64,000 nucleotides of DNA, from NCBI GenBank assembly GCA_946811695.1, contig OX328126.1, positions 86,003,536 to 86,067,535 on the forward strand, read 5' to 3'. The position numbers and the translations under genes are program-made. The notes under the pieces were generated by a model. It had not been told where the DNA came from, did not search any database, and saw only the letters and a list, made by a program, of their open reading frames with translations. Positions 1-11,428 of the stretch are shown here, piece by piece (position 1 is the stretch's first letter; each line of letters starts with the position of its first letter). The stretch comes from Gonocerus acuteangulatus. Lineage: Eukaryota; Arthropoda; Insecta; Hemiptera; Coreidae.

Positions 1-248
1 TCCAAATCTTTTAGTCACGTATATGTTTCACGTCCTTCTGGTGTCTTTTCAGGAGTTTATAACTGAAAATTTTTCTGGCCACATCAGCAAAAATAATAGT
101 CAGCCCATGGGGCTAAACTAGAGATGGGCGATGAGAATCGATCTTTTGAAAGATTGAGCGATACTCTCCGACTTACATACACCTTACAAGTTTAGACAAT
201 AGTTGCAATTAGTTGGCTGAGAGTCCTATGAACTGTAGCTAATCTCTA

Positions 249-3200
249 CTACAGTTTTGCAAAGACTGGCTTTGAGCCTTTCGATGCCGTAGCGACAGCA
301 GCATTTAGGAAGTCTTCACTCTGTAGCATTGTCATGTTCATGTCAGCCTGAAACATTATATACAATATAAGTCAATAACATCAATTCAAAATCCTTAAAT
401 TTTGCAAAATAGTTGATAAATATGAAAATTTGTACATCCTTAATATATTTATGATTTTATAACAAGTCAAGGAATGGTTGGATTTCAGCTGAGAGAAAAT
501 GTCAGATTTTTAGAAAAATATATATTTCACACATTTCGGTATGCTCTCTGGTAGCCTTCTTCAGCTAAAAAATAAATATACTGATATGAAATCTCATAAC
601 TTATATTTTTCAATTCAGGCGCAATGTTAAATTAGATGGCGGGAACAGATAAATCAAAATTTATTCTTTAAACAACATGTGAGCAAACCAATTTTAAATT
701 AAACATTTTTATTTGCAAACATTTCATGACAAATAACTGCTCCGGAGAAAGATATAATTTTGAAAAAAAAATCTGTTAGGCGTATTTTAGGATTATAAGT
801 CCGCCAAAAAAGTTCTCCCTCATCCCACTTCTTTGCCTGGCCGTCGATGGGATAATCATCACATTACATTGTTTGGCTCCCATTGGGGAAGCATCTTATT
901 TATAATCTTTCTCCCTTTGTGGAAGCAAACATCTTATTTCTGGTTGCTGAGAAGAAAGTATCTCAGTTGGTTTTTGCCTAGTCGTCAAGTAGAAACAATA
1001 TCTATTGTTACCTAGCTGTCAAAAAGGAAAAATCTAATATTTGCTATCAAGATTGAAGAATTTAGTGATTGGAACATTATGCAAGAGGTTTGGACTGTGA
1101 AATTATTTTTATGGCTTATCTGCCTAAATAAGGTAAATTGTTTGTTTTGTATAAAAATATTTTTCTATAAAATTTATATTTCATATTTCACCTTGCAATA
1201 TATTTTAACATCAAAACTTAATTAATCTAAACCCGATAAGACCCTGAGATCCAAAGATTCAAATACAATAACCCACATTTTTAAGTTTAAATTAATCGAC
1301 CCATTATATTTTGTGTATATTATTTTTAAAGTTAAATATAAATTATATTTTTTTACAATACATAATTACAAACAAGAATAATCACAACAGTAAACAACAT
1401 TTTACATGATGAGAATATTTTTTAAAGTGCTTATTACATAAATAAAGTGCTTAAACAAAAGTAAGGAGGTAAAGTAAAGATAGAGAGTTTTGAAATAAGT
1501 TCAAACGATTTTTTTTTATATCGTATGGGTTGTTGTGGCTAAATAATAATAATAATAAAAATTCGACTGGAACTGCGTAATCTTAGCACATTTCCGTTCG
1601 TATCCCTAGTATCATTAGTAAATGAATAGAAGCAGTTATTAGTAAGCGTTGGGATTTAAATGGACTATAATTTCAAAAAGAAAAAGGCAAGATTGGGCAA
1701 AATAGTTGTTCGGTTATGCATTAAAAACCTTGATAATATACTTTGTTCACCTTACCTTTGAAGTTTCCGTTTTTGTACTTACTTATTTACATTTTTAATG
1801 GAAATAAATTGTCATTGCGAATTGTTTCAAGAAACCAATTACTAAAATTCAATCTCTTGACGCGATATAGTGTTTGGGTACGGTGTCTGCAGCAGTAATG
1901 CTTTAGAAGTAGTGCGAGAGTTTGCGGGCCGATTCTCAAACAGAATCGACAAGTCTTTTTGTTAACTTTTAATAGACTACAAGAGACTGAGTCATTCTTA
2001 CTTCGTGATGAAGCAACCAATTTCAGGCAGGAGAAAGAGCAGATTGTCAGAGAAAAAAATGTGTCCAACGCCACTTTGATAACAATCCTGAGACTAGCAT
2101 CCGAAAAGCATTAGCTGCATTAGGAATTTCACGGCAGGAAATATTGTGAGCTCTGAAAGGTAATAATTGTTACCTGTACCATATTCAAAAAAGCGCAGAA
2201 TTTATTACTTCAAGATTATGCCAAACATGTGAAAAAAGGAGCTGCCTTCTTATTGCTGCACGCCCTTCAATTGTATATTTGTTCTAACAAAATTAAATCA
2301 CTAGGCATGAGCACTTTGTCAAATGAGAAATGAGGCAAATTTTACTTACAATGTGATCAAGTCCTTCTTGAACTGTATGGTCCCTTGAGTAAACCAAACT
2401 GCGTTTAGAAACTTGGACTGCAACAGGACTCTTTGCTGCAATAACCTCTGCAATTTCTAAAGCAGACTCCAACATACTGAAATCAATGGATAGAGTAAAA
2501 TTTTATTTATTTCAGACTTAAATAATTTTTAAACAACACAAAGTTATAGGTCTCCTGGTAGCCACAAAGAATATATTGGTCCCAGCTGGAGAGTGGTTGA
2601 ATTATTTCAGCACTGTGCTTGCTGAAAAAATAAACTATTTCATAAGATATGTTGAGAAAGGTTGGCGACCAGAGGGAGCACCTGATGATAAGAGAAGTCA
2701 GTGTAATGTAAAAAAAAAAAAGTCCGACTCGTACGAACTGTATCTTAACATGTTTCCATCTCACTGTTATCACTGGAGTCATTTAGGAAGCTTGGAATAG
2801 AAGTAGTTAGCGTTGAAACGCTTACTCTATTGACATCTTAAAGGAAAGAGAGAATTTAAGCACCAAAATCTACTGCAAATTTACAATAGTGGAAATTACT
2901 CAATCGACTTCCACTCGGAAAGCTCTAATACAAACAAAAAATAACTGTTTCTTATTTCAAACAATTTGTCAAACACAATTATAAAATCAACACACAATAA
3001 AGAAAAAACTGACACAAAGAACCGTTCATAGTGACAAAAATAACACATACAATGTATTTTCATGCTAGGCGGAAGGTCAAACAATAAATGTCAAATACAT
3101 ACAATGTATTAAGCACTTATTTCTCCAAATGAGATCGCTCTATCAAAAATTACTTATAAATAGTTTTTGTAGGGAATTTAGTAAGTTTCCGAGTGCTTAC

Positions 3201-5342
3201 CTTGCACTTATCATGATTTCCTAAACGTTTTTGAGATATTTACGAAAATATACAAAGAGCCCAAAACATTTCATGTCTATTAATTGATATTTATAAACTT
3301 AAAATCTGATGCATATTTAAAACAACGAATAAAACTGTATAAAATGTACATAATATGTTAAAGAGGATAGTTACATTAATTTCAAAAGTGAAGAAACGAT
3401 GGTACAAAAAATGTTGTAATAACCTAAGGAATTAGCAGCCTCAAAAATATTGAACAATGGTAGCAGAATTCAAAATTTCTAAAAACATTACTAACTAAAT
3501 ATTTATTGTCAATGTACATGATTTAGTAAATTTAAGTGCACACAATTTCAATATCTAACTCTCGCAAGAAAAACTCTGAATATGATTAAAGACAAATAAA
3601 AATATTTGTAAATGATGGATAATTGAAGTGTAAATGCAACAAAGTAATTTAACAGAGGAAGGATAGAATTGTCACTGAGCAAAAACATCAACAATTACAA
3701 ATGTGTGAAAGTCCCAGGATTAACTGAAATTTCATGACGTGGTTTCACAATTCATGACTTTTTGTGATTTTCGTGCCCTATTTTTTTTATATTGACATTT
3801 TCATGCAGTAGAGACTCTCCAGCATCATCTGGCTTACAGTCTACACCAAGCCCATCCATTCCAATGACCACCGTATTGACTTGCAGACCGCCAGTGACGA
3901 CGAAGGCGAGGAGGCTCAAAACTGAGCGTTATGGGGATGGCAAGAAGGAGGCTGAGCAGAGGATGGAGGAAGGCATCTGCCGCCCTTTGAGGAGCTCATG
4001 GACAAGTAGTACCAAAGAAGTACGGTGGAATAAGGCCCTCTGGAGATTACTGGTGACTCAACGACAAGACCATTCCTGAACAATAGGGGGGGTCCTAATA
4101 TAGTGGGTATCAATATTAATCTTCATGGGAAGGGTTCCACCAATCTTGACCTCACTCGAGCTTATTATCAGATCCCCATCACCGAAGAAGACATTCCAAA
4201 GACAGTGGTCATAACTCCCTTCGGCCTCTTTGTGGCATGTGTCTACTTATTTATATTTATTTCTTTAAACATTATTCAAATTTAGATGATTCAATGAGGA
4301 AGATGTTTTTATTGAGAGTTGTTTTATTTTGTAAGAACTATAAATCCGTTACTTTAGTAGGTTAGTTAGGTTCCGTTACTTTAGTATAATACGTTTTTGT
4401 AGAAAGAGTATAGTAGGACTCACTTTTGTTTCAGTACGCAGTCAGCAAGAATGTTATCGTTAATGTGTAGTAATACTGTACAAATGCTGGGTTGTCATGT
4501 CCATTAAAGAAAGACCGATCTTGAAAATAATTTGAGTATTTAAAACAAAATCTCATTTAGTCTTATGAGCAATGCTAACAGAAGATGATTTGCTCTATAA
4601 ACAGGTTGATAAACTCAATAATCCCAACCTAAGGTTATTAAGTAACTGATGGGTCTTTTCTAGTTGATTTAACTTAAAAAGATCTAAAAAAGCTCTGAAC
4701 AATCTAATTATTCAACGAGAACACAAATTGCTATAGGAAGTTACCTGTCCTTGTTACTGAATAATCTGCTGACTAGGCCACAGTCCTTGGCTTCCTTTGC
4801 ATCCATCATTCTACCTGTAAAGACAAGCTCATTGGCTAGGCTACGATTCCCAATTACTTTTGGTAGTCTTTGGAGGGTTCCGACGTCAGCAGCCATTCCT
4901 GCAGGAGAATCAGACACTCATAAAAATACCAAAACAGATACAAATATACTAAAAGAAGAACAATAATTAAAAACAGATTCATCATTGGATGTTTTTATTA
5001 TACTCTAATTTTGTATTCTCGCCACAGCTGTATCTCTTCATTGCGGGCCCTCTTTAGCCTTGAGCGTGTACAGAGTGCTCTAGCAGGGATGGGGGATATT
5101 TTATGGTTTCACCCTTAACTGGTAACATACAAATTTTTAACGTTATAAGTAACATGCATCTGTGAGGCGTGTGCACGGTAAAAATGTTCTTAGGGCATAA
5201 ACCAGTTCCCATTGATCACCGAAGTTAAGCAACGTCGGGCGTGGCCAGTATCTGAATGGTGGTGACCGACGTGCTGTTGGCATTATAATAGGGTGGCAAC
5301 CTGTAGATAGCTCAGCGTTAATAGCCCAAATGTTGATACACC

Positions 5343-5387
<45 letters not shown>

Positions 5388-8300
5388 ATTTCCCTTTCTC
5401 TTAAAAATTGTAATCATTAATTCCAAAATAAATCCTGAGTATAATTTCTACAAACCTATATCAACCTCCTTGACACAGAATTTGGAATCCTCGGTACAAT
5501 ACCTCATATCAGCAGCAGTGATCATATCTACTCCAGCGCCAATACAGAGACCATGTACAAGGCTGATCACTGGTTTACTACACTGAAATATAAACAATTT
5601 CCAATATAATCACAATAGAAAGAATATTTCCGAGACATTAAACGAAGAAATTATAACTACTAAGTACGAGCAATAGTAAATGTGAGATTAAACTCAGGTA
5701 TACTGATAAAGGAATTAAATTGCTTTGAATAGTTCTTTAATATGTTTAATGACAGCTTAGTGGGAGACAACTAGGTGTGGTTAGCAAAATGTGTAGGAAG
5801 GCATACTTTCTATCTTTTTTTTTTTTTTTTTTTATGACTGATACGTCGTTCTTGCATGAGAAAAACATTACAACAACATTTGTAAGGCTATAGCCTGTTC
5901 AGATAGATAGAAAAGTATCTGTTTTGATATTAAGAATTTCTGATTGCGTCTAATTGTGCATGCGCACATTTCTGAGGGAAATTTACTGTTCTGTTCGGCT
6001 GTTTGTAAAGTTCAATGATTTCATTCAATCTGAAATATTTACAGAATACTCTGAAACACTCTAACTCCCTCATTTAACCTGAAATATTTACAGAATACTC
6101 TGAAACACTCTAACTACCTCATTCAATCTGAAATATTCACAGAATACTATGAAACACTCTAAATACCTCATTCAATCTGAAATATTTACAGAATACTCTG
6201 AAACACCCTCACTAACTCAATCAATCTGAAATATTACATTTTAATTCATATTCTGACAAATTTAAAACCCATTTATTCAAATACAAATATATAAGTGACC
6301 CTTATAATGACATAATGAAAAATAAGTTTATAGTGTAGTAAACAAAAAAATGGAAATATCCCACTGATAAGGTTACAGCACTGGGAATTTTCCCCACAAA
6401 TATAGGCCACCCTCTTGTCTTTCCAACTACTATTTGAAGGGCATATAGTTGGGATTGTTTTCAGGGGTAGTTTTGGCTAAGTGTTGATAAACATTTTACA
6501 CTTTCTCCCTTGTCTGACCTATCAAAGCCTTCCCAGCTCCTGAATGAGACATGACAAGTTTCTCTAGTGTTTCATGTAAAGTTTTTTTCATTAAACAGCT
6601 TTGCAAATGGCCGATCAGAAGGGAAAATTTCCCTTGTAAAATTTTGAGCATGCAAAATTGAACTATTCATCTCATTATAATAACTTACGTTAATATTATA
6701 ACTTAATCGTGAGTTAACACCATAACGGTCACAATTTTTGTTGTTTTGCTGCAAAACTTGGTTTATAAATTTTCCACGACTTTGTTAATTATCAGAAGAG
6801 GCCCATCTGAAGGGAATGTTTACTCCGGACTCCAGTTTTTATCACGCTCCTAATAAAGTTTTGCTATTCCTCTCATTGACATAACTCTCATGTGTTTAAG
6901 ATCGAGGTGGTCTATTTTTATAACATTGAGTGACAAATCCCGAAGGAAGGAAAATACTACCTTCTCAAGAGACGACATAGAATCCTGGTACTTCTGTATG
7001 AATGGCCTCAAAATTTTACTCTTTCGAGCCACATCTTCATGTTCACCAAGTTTCTCTCCCATTTGCATCATAGAAGAAAAGTCAAGACCTGCAAAAAATA
7101 GATATCCAAATACAAGGTTAACACTTGGTGTGTATAGTGCCTGACAGACACGAGGGAAATTGCAGGGAAGTATGTTGGCAGTAGTGAGCTTCTAGGGTCT
7201 AGATGCTCACTGCTGCCAACTTACTTCACTGAAATTTCCCTCGTGCCTGTCAAATACATTATTCACACCAGGGGTTAAAGTACCTTAAATTTAAATTAAA
7301 AAATAATTAGAAAATCAGCAAGTCTCATAAATCATTAATACTATTGTAATTAAGTAAAAATAAATCTGAAGAGTCTAAGCTCAAAAATAGAAATGGGAAA
7401 CAAACAACAATATTTTAATGTACTTAACACTCTCTATTTTTTAAGTTAACTATGACATAAACAGTGGTGAAATGCATTTTTGATGATGAGCAACAAATTG
7501 AAATGAAATAATAATAAGAAATTTTATATGAATTTCTCAAGGGGCGATCACCATCTAAAAGTAGGGCTAAGAGATGTGAAACTACAAAAAGTAAAAAATT
7601 GTAAGTTCTTGTGAGTTATTTTGGACGAACACCTTAGTTGGTTACCTCAAATTAAAGCGATAAAATCAAAAACCAACAAATCTGTTTATATGCTCAAACA
7701 ATTGAAAACTGTTTTGAAAACTTCGGACCTGCTAAATGCATAGCATGGCATTTTTGAGTCCCAATTATACGGAATTAGCTTATGGGGCAATTTCAAAAAG
7801 GTGAATTAAGTCCTAAAAATTCAAAAATAAAAAGCTATTTGGGCAATATTATACTTAAGTCTCTTTGTAGAAGGTTTTGGAGAGACAAAGGAAATAGTCT
7901 CTAATGTTTATCAATTAGCCAAAGCTAAGACTAAAAACGTTTTAAACCTCCTAGTGATAAGGTTATAACAGAGAGAATTTCTTGCACGGGGGCCACGCCC
8001 TTTTCCATCCAACTAAACCATCTATTTGAACAGGCTATAGCTTAAATTGTTTTTAGCCTTAGCTTTGAATAAGTATTGATAAATATTGAACACTATCACC
8101 CTTGCCTCTCAAAGCCTCCTAAACGAGACATAATCAGTTTTTATTGAGTTTAAAGTAGCGTGCTGTTCATTGTAATGGAAATGCAAATGGCGATGTTCAG
8201 ATTAAATGTATTAATAATATTTATAGTTACCAATGACTAACCAGAAGTAAATGCTCGCCCACGAGCCGAGAGCAAGACAACTCTGCAATCATCCCGAGCA

Positions 8301-10391
8301 TCGATGTGCTCGAAGCAATCCTTGATATCACTGAAACAATTCCAATACTGTAGCTAATATCCTGGAAATCCTTAATCCATCAATCATTTAGTGAATTAAT
8401 TTTGCCTAGTATTAACCTATATATCTATTGTTACAATATAACCTTCTCATCTTGTAATATATCATTACTTTAAGAGATACTGAAGATAACCTAGTTACGA
8501 TATTTGCTACCATGTACTCCATATGCTCACTTTAATACATAAATAATTTGAGTTTAAATGTTAATGGTATGGCAGTACTAATAATGGTTGGAGTGAATAA
8601 AAGCTAGGATCTACCAGGTAGAATCTATCCTTTAGATTTAGCTCTAGCTCAAAAGTGAATGAATCAACAGCTATAGCCTGTTCAGATAGGCGGAAATGTT
8701 CAATTCTGCATAAGCGGAATTTTGAGGGAAATATTCCTGACGGTTCCACCATTTGCAAACTCCCATTTCAAGGAACAATACGTTCCTTGAATACGTGAAA
8801 CAGTATAAAAACTGCTTATGTCTCGTTTAAGACTAGGGGAGGCTTTAAGAGGTCAGACAAAGGAAAGTGTCTAATATTTATCAACACTTAGCCAAAGCTA
8901 GGACTAAAAACGTTTTAAACCTCCTAGTGATAAGGTTATAACAGAGAGAATTTTTACTGCCTATTTCTTGCATGGGGAATATAGACCAAGCCCTTTTCCC
9001 TCCAACTAAACCATCTATTTGATCAGGCTATAGCTTTAATTCTTTTTAGCTTTAGCTTTGGCTAAGTATTGATAAATATTAAACACTATCTCCCTTGCCT
9101 GACCTCTCAAAGCCTACCCTGATCCTATAAGAGACATAATCAGTTTTTATTGAGTTTAAAGTAGCGTGTTGTTCATTGTAATGGAAATAAAAATGGTGGA
9201 ACCGTCCGGAGTATTTCTCTCTCAGAATTTTGGGCATGCGGGGTTAGAACTATTCCATCGAACTGAACGGGCTATAGCTAGGTTTTCCCTTGTGACCATG
9301 CTTCCCTCATATCTGTTCCGAACTGTAAATATCCCTTTTCTATCACGTGTTGCCTCAACATTTATTGAGAAATAACCTTTTTGATTATTGTACTTGTCTT
9401 CATGAAGTGTGGGTTTATTTATAGTCCAGAGCAACAATCATACATGGCAGTTTGTAAATTTTCTGCCACAATATTTTCCTCATTTATTTCAGTTGCTACT
9501 AATCGAAAATGAATCCAGTTAGATTTTATTCATTACATAAATTGTGGTTTTGCAAAAATATTTTAAGTGCGAGGAGAAATATTATGCAAAGAAAGAGAGG
9601 TATTCAATATTTTGTGGGGTGTTCAAGAGTTTTCTGAAAGTTTAGAACATTTTTGTGGTCCTGTCAATATTTTGTACCATGTTCGTGTATCACGTTTCTT
9701 AAACAGAGGGAAAATCATACTCAACAGTTGCTCAATCACCTCTTCATTCATCCTCAAGAAATTTTGATAAAGTTTTGGTTCCATCACGAATGTTAAGTCA
9801 ACACTGAAATTTTGTGCAATAATTTTGTGGTGTGAGGGCCCCTTTAACAATGGTGCTAGAAACCAGGCATGCTTAGGACAATATAAACTCCATTGCCCCC
9901 ACCACGGATAGAAAAATGTACTAAAATCACCATTAGGATTAAATGGTAATTTTGGATAGTATTAATTACGAAATTTTTCAAATATTTTAATATTTTGCTT
10001 CAATATAGCTCTCTATTTGTTTCTAGGTTAACTTTTAATTGAAAATAATAAAAAAATATGAGGATCATGTGTGAATGTGATTACTTACAGCCACATCTGA
10101 TTACTAAGCGCATTCAGCTTGTCTGGTCTATTGAGTTCTACATGAATTACAAAAGGTTTTGGTGTGGATAATGCAAGAGTTTTATAATCCTGTAATCCAT
10201 TAGCTTGATTGTGCACTTGATGACTAGCAGTCGATTGAAATTTCGCTAAAATATTAAAACTTTATCAATCAAGCATCAAAACAATTCTTAACAAAGCAAA
10301 ATTTATTCATACACACAATACCTGATGTATTTTCTAAAAACATTCTCGAGGACAACCTCACGAACAAGCCAGAGATCCTATTACCTAGCAT
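249..10391 (-). CDS. ECH1: Delta(3,5)-delta(2,4)-dienoyl-CoA isomerase (ECH1), 8 coding exons
   Basis: Exons (minus strand, 5' to 3'): 10322-10391, 10089-10245, 8242-8330, 6961-7088, 5456-5582, 4745-4898, 2350-2476, 249-347. All junctions are GT-AG and keep one frame; they total 951 nt, 316 residues plus stop. The protein is a crotonase-fold enzyme that shifts double bonds during beta-oxidation of unsaturated fatty acids. Residues 1-30 are rich in Arg/Ser/hydrophobics with no acidic residue before position 20, like a mitochondrial presequence. The crotonase core starts near residue 52. The catalytic acidic residues of the dienoyl-CoA isomerase branch are visible: Asp167 in GVD, Glu187 in KEV, Asp195 in AADVG. 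The C terminus is AKL, a PTS1-type signal, so dual mitochondrial and peroxisomal location is likely. Start: the Met at 10389-10391, which begins the presequence. Family length is about 320-330. Introns 2-7 are full of transposon relics. The rest of the crotonase family lacks this D/E/D set, so the call is firm. Confidence 0.93.
470..600 (-). mobile_element. Penelope-like pLTR remnant with degraded hammerhead-like core
   Basis: On the minus strand this reads CTGAAGA, then GGCTACC..., then GAAA (534-564), followed by text resembling the 3' end of the Penelope-like element at 30.1-32.1 kb (ATTTTT-run, then the TTCAGC/CAACCATTCC region near 470-490). The stem II arms no longer pair. It lies in ECH1 intron 7. 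Confidence 0.4.
600..1540. other. AT-rich intron DNA, nothing recognised
   Basis: Part of ECH1 intron 7. I see only AT-rich sequence and short open frames without family resemblance. The 60-codon frame at 833-1015 lacks any domain or splice context. Confidence 0.5.
1545..1700 (-). repeat. Terminal piece of Helentron-like family E
   Basis: Contains TTCGACTGGAACTGCGTAAT followed by a TTAGCACATTTCCGTTCG-type stretch, the same end seen at 20397 and (reversed) at 17428. After it, text shared with 20440-20540 (GAATAGAAGCAGT...) continues. This is an end fragment only. Confidence 0.45.
1890..2230 (+). pseudogene. DDE transposase helix-turn-helix relic
   Basis: Broken plus-strand frames read VREFAGRFSNRIDKS, then GRRKSRLSEKK, then NPETSIRKALAALGISRQEI and a trailing YLYHIQ. 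This order (FxNR..., GR.R.S.R., NPxTSIRxxAxxLGISR, LxxYxIQ) is the N-terminal DNA-binding region of Tc1/mariner-like transposases found in many arthropod genomes. Several stops and frameshifts interrupt it, and no catalytic domain follows. It sits in ECH1 intron 7. Confidence 0.45.
2526..2717 (+). other. Unidentified coding-like fragment
   Basis: An open plus-strand frame reads ...GLLVATKNILVPAGEWL and continues through a WRPEGAPDDKR motif until an A-run at 2710. Composition is protein-like (W, G, P, charged residues), unlike the AT-rich surroundings. A stop lies just upstream, after an acceptor-like TTTATTTCAG at 2516-2525, and an AATGTAAAA donor-like site lies at its end. I do not recognise the protein. 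It may be a captured or dead exon of another gene; it runs antisense to ECH1 in intron 6. Confidence 0.3.
2706..2830 (-). repeat. Helentron-like family E end
   Basis: An A-run followed by AGTCCGACTCGTACGAACTG, then ATCTTAACATGTTTCC; the same terminal text as at 20397 and 29058. Only the end is recognisable. Confidence 0.45.
3790..4245 (+). pseudogene. Gypsy-type reverse transcriptase relic
   Basis: Two plus-strand frames match consecutive parts of Gypsy-clade RT. 3860-4000 reads CRPPVTTKARRL, then EEGICRPLRSSW; 4118-4240 reads STNLDLTRAYYQIPITEEDI, then PKTVVITPFGLF. The linking VPKK/WRPCGDYR region is shifted out of frame, and the catalytic LxDD block is missing. It resembles the pol of Osvaldo-like arthropod elements more than the two Gypsy copies at 22 and 52 kb. 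It lies in ECH1 intron 6. Confidence 0.65.
5168..5386 (+). mobile_element. SINE with 5S-rRNA-derived head (SINE3 type)
   Basis: 5200-5284 matches the 3' two thirds of 5S rRNA, including the internal pol III promoter: GATCACCGAAGTTAAGCAAC, then GTCGGGCG, an ATGGTGGTGACC box C and GTTGGC. A ~30-nt linker follows, then a tail reading TTAATAGCCCAAATGTTGAT and a run of 41 A (5346-5386). The tail matches that of the tRNA-headed SINEs at 42.5 and 59.5 kb. It is not a functional 5S gene: the 5' part diverges and it ends in poly-A. It sits in ECH1 intron 5, antisense to the gene. Confidence 0.8.
5888..6680. mobile_element. Foldback MITE family F, copy 1 (carries a minisatellite)
   Basis: The left arm starts CTATAGCCTGTTCAGATAG as in copy 3 (8669). 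The interior at 6360-6600 repeats copy 3 text (CTGATAAGGTTACAGC, GGCTAAGTGTTGATAAAC, AATGAGACAT). The right arm is recognisable to about 6676 (TTTTGAGCATGCAAAATTGAAC) but the last bases are lost. It lies in ECH1 intron 4. Confidence 0.6.
6023..6240. repeat. 49-bp minisatellite, about 4.4 copies
   Basis: The unit starts CATTCAATCTGAAATATTTA and continues CAGAATACTCTGAAACACTC. Starts fall at 6023, 6071, 6120, 6169 and 6218, i.e. spacing 48-49 bp. Copies differ by a few substitutions. It is inside MITE-F copy 1. Confidence 0.85.
7117..7275. mobile_element. Small foldback (hairpin) element
   Basis: Arms of about 75 bp face each other around 7195: CACGAGGGAAATT...GGCAGTAGTGAGC on the left, GCTCACTGCTGCC...AATTTCCCTCGTG on the right. 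The outer parts (GGTTAACACTTGGTGTG / CACACCAGGGGTTAA) extend the inverted repeat. No ORF. It lies in ECH1 intron 3, 29 bp upstream of exon 4 in gene orientation. Confidence 0.7.
7530..7870 (+). pseudogene. LINE reverse-transcriptase relic (thumb region)
   Basis: A frame with stops reads VILDEHLSWLPQIKAIKSKT, NKSVYMLKQLKTVLKTSDLL, then SQLYGISLWGN and LKIQKKAIWAIL. This is the region after the RT catalytic domain of CR1/Jockey-type LINEs (LGxxLDxxLxW..H...SK, then YGxxxWG). Both ends are lost. ECH1 intron 3. Confidence 0.6.
7878..8200. mobile_element. MITE family F, copy 2 (partial)
   Basis: Near-identical to 8865-9190 of copy 3 (AAACCTCCTAGTGATAAGG, AGGCTATAGCTTAAATTG, TTTATTGAGTTTAAAGTAGC). 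Both terminal arms are missing. Confidence 0.65.
8669..9279. mobile_element. MITE family F, copy 3 (complete foldback)
   Basis: About 610 bp with inverted termini AGCTATAGCC...GGCTATAGCT and arms of roughly 85 bp (both contain GACGGTTCCACCATTT or its complement). No ORF. No clear target duplication. ECH1 intron 2. Confidence 0.7.
9620..9895 (-). pseudogene. PIF/Harbinger transposase N-terminal relic
   Basis: The minus-strand frame (open at 9623-9850) reads HAWFLAPLLKGPSHHKII, then KLYQNFLRMNEEVIEQLLSM and IFPLFKKRDTRTW. This fits the HARBI1-family start, where a W..P.L..G.Y..L motif is followed by a FxNFxRM helix and KxDT. The DDE catalytic part is absent. ECH1 intron 2. Confidence 0.5.
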
Positions 10392-11130
10392 CTTGCTGTA
10401 TGACAGATAATCGACCCTCTTTCCAAGTAAGTAGAAATAACTTTCTGCAAGGAGTATCTATAACCTTGAAAGGTCTCAATGGAGCAAGAGTTTTATCAGA
10501 ACTGCTAGTGTGTCCTTCAGAAAGGTGTTTAAATACCATTGCCTCTCTCAGTTCGTATCTAATCAGTACGCGAGCAATGTTTTTCGAAGCACCATGAAGT
10601 TGCAAATTAATAATCAACTTGTGTTAACTGTTATTATGTATTGCTCTGTAATAGTAATCTATTATTAGAAGTATACTTTAAATAGAACAGCCGTGTCATT
10701 GAGCTTTCCATTAGTGCTTTCTTTCGAACGGGAATCTATTATTCAAAAGCAACAAGAGAGCAACAAGGACCATTTCCCAAGTATTTTATTTACTTCATCT
10801 ACGTTACTTAAAAACCTATTTTAATGTAGACACTTGTATATTAATATTGGCATGTAACAGTCTTGTTTATCGCTCAACAAACAGGAATCTAATATAATCT
10901 ATATACATATTACACCTATGTAAGAAAAATTGCCCATTTAAATTGTCCACGATTTTTTTTATCCAACTAATAGTAACGTTCCCAATTTACTCTCTTTAAC
11001 CGTTTTTCGGGAGATTTGTCAACGAGATAGGGGAATAGTTGGAATAGAAGTACGTGTCTGACAGGCGATCAGACGTAATTTTGATTATGTTTGAAGTTAA
11101 GGAAGGAGTAGAATAACATATTTTATTTAT
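10392..11130. other. Region upstream of ECH1, no gene seen
   Basis: This should hold the ECH1 5' UTR and promoter, but I see no TATA box or initiator I would defend. The rest is AT-rich. The frame that runs through 10381-10617 is only the ECH1 exon read out of frame upstream. Confidence 0.4.
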
Positions 11131-11362
11131 AGACATGAAAAGTTTTGGGAATTTAGTATATTTCCCTTAATATCTCGAAAACGGTCGGGGTATCTTGGTA
11201 AGTGGAAGGTAATCATTCGAAAGCTTACTAAATTTTCTACAATAAAGGTTCTGAAGCAATTTTCAATTAGGAGATGTCAATCGTAGAAATAAATGCTAAA
11301 ACTTCAAATGTGTTGCTTTTGTTCTTTTGAACAGGTTTTTGTAGTTGTTTAGCTAACTTATT
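11130..11362 (+). repeat. Dispersed family B unit
   Basis: Text such as ATATCTCGAAAACGGTCGGG, ACTAAATTTTC, AGGAGATGTCAATCG and GAAATAAATGCTAAAACTTC matches the tandem units at 16.3-17.1 kb. One copy only here. Confidence 0.65.
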
Positions 11363-11387
11363 AATTTATTTATTTATTTAAATTATT

Positions 11388-11416
11388 CTGCCTCTACCCT
11401 TGAGGGTCATTGGCAG
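11388..11416 (-). other. LINE-1 3'-terminal hairpin
   Basis: On the sense strand CTGCC...ACCC..GGGT...GGCAG can fold (CTGCC with GGCAG, ACCC with GGGT), followed directly by AATAATTTAAATAAATAAAT. This position and shape fit a 3' RNA signal for reverse transcription. Confidence 0.5.
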
Positions 11417-11428
11417 GACATGTAGCTG

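Noticed and set aside
5200..5290. Functional 5S rRNA gene
   Set aside because: The 5' third has diverged, the 3' end continues into a SINE tail and poly-A.
6023..6240. CRISPR array
   Set aside because: The 49-bp units are contiguous without unique spacers, and the DNA is eukaryotic.
8561..8758. 65-codon ORF
   Set aside because: Lies across the arm of MITE family F; no protein similarity.
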